Assembly (NCBI GenBank): GCA_964570105.1
Contig: CAZMWM010000041.1
Location: forward strand, 1 to 15,335
Length of the DNA stretch: 15,335 bases
Direction of reading: 5' to 3'
DNA from: SIG673 sp964570105
Lineage (GTDB): Bacteria > Bacillota > Clostridia > Oscillospirales > CAG-272
The translations under genes were made by a program, and so were the position numbers. The notes under the pieces were generated by a model, which saw only the letters and a list, made by a program, of their open reading frames with translations, was not told the origin of the DNA and ran no database searches. This document shows, one piece after another, positions 1-8,100 of this stretch (its first letter is position 1; every line of letters starts with the position of its first letter).

Positions 1-107
1 GTCGAACAAAAACGCTAATTTTAGTTAAAGCTTCATACTTAGCGCTTAAGTTCCCATCTATGGGGCATTGTCCCGAGATAAATACTGTGAAATGTGAGGT
101 AATGCAT

Positions 108-1793
108 ATGAAAAAGCTTCTCGGAAAAGCGCACGATCCGGAATTTTGGAAGCTTGTGCGAGAAAGTGACGATTACAAAAAATATCGCGAGGACGTCTGT
201 CGGCAATGGAACGAGACGCCCGACGACTATGCTCCGGATTGCCTGAGATACAGCGAGTTCAAGATGTTCTGGACAACGGGCGACCGCAGGACGTACGAGG
301 CGCATTATTTCAGACGCAGACATAATATGGTGCTCTCCGCTCTGATGGCTCTGATATATCCCGAGGAGCCGAAATACATCGACAGACTGATGGACGTGAT
401 ATTTTCCATCTGTGACGAATATACGTGGTGTCTGCCGGCGCATCAGGGAAAGCTTGAGCCGGTCAACCCATCGCGTATAGATCTTTTTGCATCCGAGACG
501 GGATATATGCTTGCGGAGATATATACCCTTCTCGGCGACAGGCTCGAGCCGCTTATCAGAAACCGCATAATGGCTGAGACGGAGCGCAGGATAGTAAGAC
601 CGTTCACCGAAGTTGAAAACTACGGCTGGTGGGAAAACGGTACTATGAATTGGACTGCCGTCTGTATGGGTTCGGTTGCCTGTATGATGATGCTCCTTTA
701 TCCCGAGATCGCTGATGATAGATTTGTGGAGCGAGCCAATAGAGCTATGGAAGGCTTCCTTTCCGGCTTTCTTGATGACGGCATCTGCTTTGAGGGCTGT
801 GGATATTGGGGATACGGATTTGGATTTTTCCTCCTGTACGCCGATATGGTCAGAACGTATACCGACGGGCGCGTGGACTTCTTTAAGCGCGAAAAGGTAA
901 AGACCGTGTCTATGTTCCCACAGCGTATGTTCCTTTCCGGTAACGCCTGCGTGAGCTTTGCCGATGGCGGACGTACGCAGACCTACAATACCGGACGTAT
1001 GCATTATCTCAAGCACGAGTATCCGGACGATATCGTCATCCCCTCTCCGAAATATGCGGTGAAGAGTGACGGAAAGTTCGCAACGGCACTGAGAAGCGCC
1101 ACGTGGTTCGTTCCGGAATATGCAAAGAGCGCCGAGGGAGTCAGTGTGTGCGGTGAATATTTTGCGCCGCAGTCGCAGTGGCTTGTGAAGCGCACGGAAA
1201 GCTACGGCTTTGCCGCCAAGGGCGGAAACAACGATGAGTTCCATAACCATAACGACGTCGGAAGCTTTATATTCGCCAAGGGCGGCAAGCAGATACTTAT
1301 GGATCTCGGAAGCGGTATCTATACGCGTCAGTATTTCGCGCCCGAAACGCGCTACGGTGTGCTCGAATGCGCATCGAGAGGTCACAGCGTTCCTCTGATA
1401 GGGGGAGCGGAGCAGTTCACGGGCAAGCAAGCCCGCGCGGAATATTGCAGATATGAAAACGGCGTTCTGGAGCTTGAGATAGCGCCGGCGTACAGGTGCG
1501 AAGGTCTTGACTCCTTGAAGAGAAGCTTCTCCTTCACCGAAACGTCGGTGACGCTTTCGGACACCTTCGTATATTCCGGTGACGGAGATATTACGGAGCG
1601 CATAGTCACTCTCATCGAGCCGAAGCTCGAAGAGAAGGGAAGGGTGCGCGTTGAGACAGCGGAGATATCGTACGACGCCGAGAAATACGATTGCGTTATA
1701 TCCGCCGAAAAGAGAGAACGCGGCGATACCTGCTACTTTATAGATCTTACGCTCAAACGCGGCGTCAAATGCTTCACCTGCGAGATCAGATGA
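108..1793 (+). CDS. Heparinase II/III-family polysaccharide lyase, cytoplasmic
   Basis: The 561-residue protein resembles heparinase II/III-like lyases, which cleave uronic-acid-containing polysaccharides by beta-elimination. An alpha-helical toroid-like N-terminal half (about 1-300) carries NYGWWENGTMNW at 171-182 and an EGCGYWGYG segment at 229-237, where the family keeps its catalytic tyrosine. A beta-sandwich C-terminal half (about 340-561) carries the family hallmark HNHNDVGS at 379-386. There is no signal peptide, so it probably acts inside the cell on imported oligosaccharides. I chose ATG 108 because GAGGT at 96-100 lies 7 nt upstream; the in-frame ATGs at 60 and 102 lack a correctly spaced site. 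No promoter upstream was convincing. A terminator follows, so it is not co-transcribed with the giant gene downstream. The exact lyase family and substrate cannot be assigned; fold-family confidence is good, substrate unknown. Confidence 0.85.
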   Translation: MKKLLGKAHDPEFWKLVRESDDYKKYREDVCRQWNETPDDYAPDCLRYSEFKMFWTTGDRRTYEAHYFRRRHNMVLSALMALIYPEEPKYIDRLMDVIFSICDEYTWCLPAHQGKLEPVNPSRIDLFASETGYMLAEIYTLLGDRLEPLIRNRIMAETERRIVRPFTEVENYGWWENGTMNWTAVCMGSVACMMMLLYPEIADDRFVERANRAMEGFLSGFLDDGICFEGCGYWGYGFGFFLLYADMVRTYTDGRVDFFKREKVKTVSMFPQRMFLSGNACVSFADGGRTQTYNTGRMHYLKHEYPDDIVIPSPKYAVKSDGKFATALRSATWFVPEYAKSAEGVSVCGEYFAPQSQWLVKRTESYGFAAKGGNNDEFHNHNDVGSFIFAKGGKQILMDLGSGIYTRQYFAPETRYGVLECASRGHSVPLIGGAEQFTGKQARAEYCRYENGVLELEIAPAYRCEGLDSLKRSFSFTETSVTLSDTFVYSGDGDITERIVTLIEPKLEEKGRVRVETAEISYDAEKYDCVISAEKRERGDTCYFIDLTLKRGVKCFTCEIR

Positions 1794-1841
1794 TCGTGCA
1801 GACGTAGGCTTACCTTGCGCCATATCCATACAGCGCATAGC

Positions 1842-1884
1842 AAACCGCCCACCCCGAAATGACCTTCGGAGTGGGCGGTTTTAT
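1842..1884 (+). terminator. Rho-independent terminator of the lyase gene
   Basis: A 17-bp stem (left arm 1842-1858, right arm 1865-1881) has a single C/A mismatch and a 6-nt loop. It has a core of G-C pairs and ends in a short T run followed by TTATTCATT. It begins 48 bp after the lyase stop codon and separates the two plus-strand genes. Confidence 0.9.
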
Positions 1885-2073
1885 TCATTATTAATATATG
1901 CTTGTACGTGCTGAGATATGAGCGGATGCAGATGCAATAATTCGACATAGGCGGCGAAGCTTGGTGGAAAAATATGGAGAGATGTTTATTGTTAAAGTGC
2001 ACAAAATGGGAGCGGTCGGATTGTAAAATGATACGAAAATAGCTATTGGGGCAAAATATCGGGGCGAAAACTA

Positions 2074-2102
2074 TTGAAAAAAAAGTCGGGTTGTGATATA
2101 AT
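2074..2102 (+). promoter_or_regulatory. Sigma-A promoter of the giant surface-protein gene
   Basis: TTGAAA at 2074-2079, a 17-nt spacer and a perfect TATAAT at 2097-2102, with the extended -10 dinucleotide TG at 2094-2095. Transcription would start near 2109, giving a leader of about 36 nt with AAGGAG at 2131-2136, 8 nt before the ATG at 2145. The near-consensus match suggests strong expression unless a regulator represses it. Confidence 0.87.
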
Positions 2103-2144
2103 GAGCATACCCCTAAAAAATATTTTTGAAAAGGAGAACATGCA

Positions 2145-5100
2145 ATGCGAAAATCCACAAGAATCTTGGCAGCGCTACTCAGCATACTTATGCTGTGCGG
2201 ACTGTTGCCGTTTTCGCTGTTTGCGGCTGAGGCGACCGAGGGTGACGGCTCGTCCGACGCATCGAGCAGTGAAAAATCGTATGCAGAGCTTGTTGCGGAA
2301 TACGTTGCTGCCAAAGGCGGCAGTTTGTATTACGCGCAGGACTTCTCGGCTACTGACAATGTGAAGTATTCCGAAAACAAGGAATATTATACGGATGCTG
2401 TTGATGCAGCGTATATCACTTCGCTCGTTGGCGGTAGCAAAAAGATGTCAATTGCTCCGAAAAGCGATCTCATAGAGGTCAGGGACGGAGTGCTGTACAT
2501 CAAGAGCCAGAGCGACAACGGCGCTCCCGCGAAAAACAGCGACCCGTTCGTTCAGGTCGAGTTGGGTGGCGTGAGCGGCAAAACGCTCATCAGCGAATTC
2601 ACCTTCACGGTGGCTGAGCCTATGGGTGTCGGTAGCTACACCGTTATGTACTCAAAGCAGTACTATACCGGTGGCTCTATCGATTTCCAAGGTCTGTACC
2701 TCAAGGTAGAGGCTGTAAAGGACGCCGACGGTAACGAGACCGGCGAGCGTACTTACACCTACTACACCAGTATGAATAAGCCGCTCGTTGCCGCTAAGGT
2801 CGGCGAGAGCATCAGCTTCAAGGTCGTGCAGAGCTTCGTGAACGGTCTCAGCTATTACTATGTAAACGGCGAGTACAAGTTCTCGGACAGCGTCACCAGC
2901 TACAATTCCAATATATATGCAAGTCTCAAAAACGGTGTCTGCGATCCGTCTTTAGTGAGACTTGGTCATCTTTCGGGTGGAATTTCCGATCAGAATGCGT
3001 GCTTGGCGATAGATGATATCTATGTCTACTGCACGTCCGTTCCTTACGGATGCGAGAGCTGCTACGGTGACAATTATACCGAGAGCACGCTCGTTCCTTA
3101 TCTCAGTGCGAACGGAAACCGTATACTCGGCGGAAGCGACTTTGAGAACGCCAACGCTAAGTGGAGCACCTACGACCTCGCTTGTGTGGATGACCTTGTA
3201 CTGTGGGACAGCCACTACAACTTCGAGGCCGGAACGTATGACGGGGACTTCAACAGCGGCACGCAGTGGACCATCACCTCTGCCACCGCGAAGTACGGTC
3301 ATCTTCTCTTCCACTGCAAGGCGAACGTCGGTAACATAGAGGTCGAGGACGGCAACACCTATCTCTCCGTTGAGCAGCCGTATCCTCAGTGCAGCGATAG
3401 CTATGTCGATGCATATCAGAAGGGATATGTGGCAGGTACGGATTTTGTTGCCACCGTCTCTTTGAGACGTCATCTCGATACCAACTGGGGCTTTGCCATC
3501 TTCAATTTTGTGTGGAGAAGCTTCGGTAACGGTCAGACGGGAACTGCGGCTGACGGAAGCACTGCCACCAACAGCAGTACGACCAAGTGGATGCAGATGG
3601 TGAGTTGCGACAGTCAGGGCGCTATCTACGTTACCGATTATGCGACCGGATCTGCCAAGAGCGTATACGTCGGTCAGCTCTATGCGGACGAGTTCACACA
3701 GCTCTCCCTTGCTATCCATCCTTCCACGGGACTGGCGGACATCTATGTCAACGGGTATAAGATGTACACCTTCACGTTTATGAACGCCAACGATTTCAAG
3801 ACCTTTACGAAGGATGGCGTTACTTACAACTACGACAACTTCTCTGTGAAGGATTTCTACTTCGACAGCAACCGTTGTCAGATCGAGTATGTTAACAACA
3901 GAAACTTGACGTCCAGATACACCGGCGGACACGACGTCGACAATATGTTCTTCTACACCGGAAGCACTCCCGTCGAGTCCAAGGGCGATGTTGCTGTGCC
4001 CACCGGTTGGCAGCAGGACAGCGAGACCGGCTACTGGCGTTACTACACTACCGAGGAAAGAAACTACAGCGGCAGATATACCGTTCCCGGTGTTTCTCTC
4101 GTCGGTAACCAGGAAGTCGGCGGCGCTCAGTATTTCTTTGAGCTGGGCAACGCATACGTTTCACAGCTTCAGAGAGACTCTATCTATGATCTTGAAGGTC
4201 TCTACTCCACCAAGGGAGCGCAGGGAGATCAGAGAGTTCAGATGGCGGGCAGTCTCCATCTTGCTCCCTCTAATGGGGTAAAGGGATCCGGCAAGTGGAC
4301 TTACCTGTGGGCTGATACTTATACGGATGCCGAGAATACGAAGGGCAGGAACGCCACGGCATTCCTTGCTGCAAACTACAAGGACAGCAATCAAGGCGTC
4401 AGCTGGGAGATGCAGCTGAATCCCGCTCTCTCGGTCACCTCCGAGACCGCCAAGAGCAAGTTTGCGGCTCGCTTTATGCAGGAAGGCAAGAAGTATATCG
4501 ACTTTACCGGATATGCCGGAATCGAGGTCGTTACTTACACTCAGCTCGACAGCGACTTCGGCTTTGTTATTCAGGTCGCGTGCGACAGCGTCTCGGCTGA
4601 CACCCCCGGTTACGTTGATATCAAGGCGTGGAACACGATCATCTGGGGTAGCGAAACCAAGGGTGACGGCTCCAAGCCCGCCAACTACACGTCCACGTAC
4701 GTGATGAAGGCGGCTGAGAACGGCTGGAACACCAAGACCTTCTACTTCGAGAACTACACCAACACATCCAGCACCGATCCGAACAAAGGAACGCTGGGTA
4801 TCGGACGTATAGGTACCAAAAACCGCATTCTCTCCATATCCTTCGAGACCGGCTGGTCGAACATCAAGGATAACTATGCGAATTACAACACCGCCAAGAT
4901 CTATCTTGATAACATCTACGCGGTGAGATACGCACCCGTTACCGAGATACCCGTGATCGGACTCGTTGAGACCGATAAGGGTACCTACAACTACACCACC
5001 ACGTACAACTACAGCACCGGATGGGCGGACATCGACTCCGACGGTGTGAACGACCATTACTTCTATCCCTACACCGGACTTATGGCTACCGGTCTTACGG

Positions 5101-8100
5101 TCATCGACGGCGTCGGCGTTCTGTTTGACGACAACGGTGTTCTCGTAAGCGAGAAAGCCACCGGCAGATACACCGTTGACGGCATCGATTGCATCTATGT
5201 TGACGGTAAGCTTCAGACCGGAGCGTTCACCTATGAGGGTGTGAACTACTTTGCATCCCCTGTCGGTAAGATCTACTCCGAGATCGGCACCATCGGTTAT
5301 GAATACGACGCCGAGTATACCTCTAAGACGTTCGGTGACGACGTTGACATTGTGCTTTCCGAGAACTTCGACTCTATAGCGGTCGGAACTATCTACGGAA
5401 ACTACAGCGGAAAGGATTATATCACCAGCGGCACGATCAAGAATGCTTCCGGCGCGTATATCAACCTTGTCGCTAAGCTCACTCACTTCACCGTTATCGA
5501 GAGAGAAGAGGGCAACCACGCTCTTGAGATAACCAACGACGGTGGCGGAGTTGACGCTTACATCAACTTCAACCTCAAGTACGAGTCCAAGTACACCGAA
5601 AAGGTGAATGGTAAAGACGTCAATATCGCAAATCCCGACACCGGTAAGTTTGAATTCCAGCTTGTCGGCGGAAACGGCGACAAGATCGATCCTATCGACG
5701 CCGAGGGCAACGCGAAGGTCATCATATTCGAGCACGATGTCAAGCTCGGAGATGACTGGAACACCACATCGACTGCTTTCCAGCCGATAGCGGTAAGCCT
5801 TAAGGACGGCTCTCGTAAGAACGTCTGCAGCGTGGTCACCATGATCAACGAGCAGGGTTACCTCGTTCTGAACGGAACGAACAAGGTCATCTGCAAGCTC
5901 TCGACCGATACCTACACTAACATCGCTTACTCTATAGACGTGAGCGACTACACCTGCGATGTTTACGTTAACGGCGTGCTCATGGTCAGCGATAAGATGT
6001 TCTACAACGGAACAGATGAGCTGATCATCACCGAGGGACGTATAATGCAGTATCCTCAGGACAAAGACGGAACTGCTTATATCGACAACCTCACTGTGTA
6101 CTTCGCAGACGAGCCTGTCGGATACAGCGGCGCTGTCGCTTCCAAGAGCGGCTGGGTCACCGAGGGCGGCATCAAGCGTTACTATCAGAACGGACTTATG
6201 CTCACCTCTGCCGCTACCGTTCCCGATGAGGACGGAGTGGAGCGCATCTACTACTTCGACTCTGCCAACGGTATGTGCACCGGTGCGGCTAACGGCTGGA
6301 TCGGCGGTCTCTACTACATCGACGGCGCGAAGGGCGTCAACTGCTGGATAGAGAACGGCACTCAGTACGTCGGCGCTGACAGCAAGCTCGTCAAGGGCGG
6401 ATATGTCATCGACGGCGTTGGCTACTACTTCAATAAGTCCACCGGTATCCTCGAGCAGGTAGTTTCCGGCGAGACTGTGCTCTTCAGTGTTAAGGATATC
6501 CTTAATGCAAACAAGAGCTACACCGCAGACCGCAAGCTCACCACCGGCGGTATCTCCGCTTCGGCAAACATCAAGGGCTTTAAGAATCTCTTCGATGCTG
6601 AGCTTGACGAGGCTGTTGACTCTACCAAATACGATGCTGTTAAGCTCGACATCTACGTTGGCGAGACCTATGACGCGGATTTCGCTATCAAACTCACCAA
6701 CTACACCAGAATGTATGTCGCTACCGACGTTGTTTACAACGAGGAGACCGGCAATTACACGAGCGCGAACGTAACCGACGAGTACGTCATCAAGAGTGAC
6801 TACGCTAACGGATACTTCACGGATACTTCCAAGTATCTCAGCCTGAACGGCGTCAACTACCGTGTACACTATCGCGAGAACGAGGAAGGCGAGAGAACGT
6901 ATTACTTCCAGCATATGGCTTACCTCTTCAAGGCGTCTAATCTTGACTATCTCACGCCGGGCTGGAACACGGTCATCCTTGAACTCAGCACGTTCCAGAA
7001 CAATAACTACGTCGATGCTACCTCTATCAATTACGTCGGCATCGTCGTCAATGGTTGGAATCTCAACGGCGGCAACGACAAGTTTGCAGACGGCGCCGAG
7101 AACTTCGATATCCGTCTCGGCAACATCAGCTTCGTTAAGTACGCGGAGCTTGGCACCGAGAAGCTGAACGGCTTCATTGACGGCAAGTATTACGACAATG
7201 ATATCGTTTACAGCACCGGTTGGACCGAAGTAGAAGGCAACACCTACTACTTCAACTTCGACGGTACCCCCGTCAGCGGCTACAAGCTCATTGACGGTAA
7301 GTGGTATCAGTTCGGTGATAACGGCTTGCTTTCCGGTCTTGCTAACGGCGAGGTCAAGGTGACCAACACCGTTAAGCGTGACGGTAAGTGGGTGGAGACC
7401 GAGATCACTATGTTCTTCGTAGACGGCGTGGCTCAGTCCGGAGTTCAGAATGTGTCTGACGGAAGCTATTGCATCTGCGACGAGGACGGTATCCCGCTCG
7501 CCAACGCAACCAAGAAGGATGGCGACTACGTCTATCAGTCCGACAGCGAGGGTGTTGCTACCAGACTTACCAGCCAGTGGTACGAAGAGGACGGCAACAA
7601 GTATTACCTCAAGTCCAACGGTAAGGTGTACAAGAATACCGTTAAGCAGATCGATGGTGCTTCCTACTCCTTCGGTAAGACCGGTATTATGGAGACCAAT
7701 ACTCTCAAGACGACCACCGGCGGTACTCAGTTCTTCGGAGAGGACGGTAAGGCTCTCGTCAGCGGTATGTACACCTTCGACGTAGACGGTGCAGAAAAGA
7801 CTGCATACTTTAACGATGAGGGTTATATAACCGTTCCCGAGGATCACATCATCGACGGCGTCGAGTACGCGTTCGATGAGGACGGCTTCATCACCGGACC
7901 TGCTGAGGTCAACTATGGCAACGAGGTTGCAAGCGGTACCTGCGGACCGGAGCTTACTTGGGTATACTACGACTCCAATACGCTCGTCATCTCCGGTAAC
8001 GGAGCGATGAACGAGTATTCTGCCGGCAAGGCACCTTGGGCGGCATACAAGAAGACCGCTACCACCGTTATCATCGAAGAGGGTGTCGTCAGTGTCGGTC

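Larger units (their letters stand above)
1794..2144. other. Intergenic region between lyase and giant surface-protein gene
   Basis: This 351-bp gap holds a rho-independent terminator (1842-1884), then about 190 bp of AT-rich sequence with no gene I can support, then a strong promoter (2074-2102) and a ribosome site AAGGAG at 2131-2136. Two similar elements, GGGGCAAAA at 2048-2056 and GGGGCGAAAA at 2061-2070, sit just upstream of the -35 box and could be a regulator site. I see no riboswitch fold. Confidence 0.7.

Noticed and set aside
60..107. Longer lyase start at ATG 60 or ATG 102
   Set aside because: No ribosome site upstream of 60 and only 1 nt between GAGGT and 102; ATG 108 has the right spacing.
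1..107. Promoter or end of another gene at the left edge
   Set aside because: No -35/-10 pair with acceptable spacing and no open frame with coding character was found.
39..1838. 599-codon open frame antisense to the lyase gene
   Set aside because: It is aligned with the sense codons and exists only because the sense gene avoids TTA, CTA and TCA; its translation has no recognisable family and the sense gene has clear lyase motifs.
2190..2200. Cys18 of the giant protein as a lipoprotein attachment site
   Set aside because: The preceding residues LML do not fit a lipobox (position -1 should be Gly, Ala or Ser) and a normal signal peptidase site follows at about 27-28.
2952..3932. 326-codon open frame antisense to the first part of the giant gene
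   Set aside because: Lies wholly inside a well-supported coding region and shows no domain or start signal.
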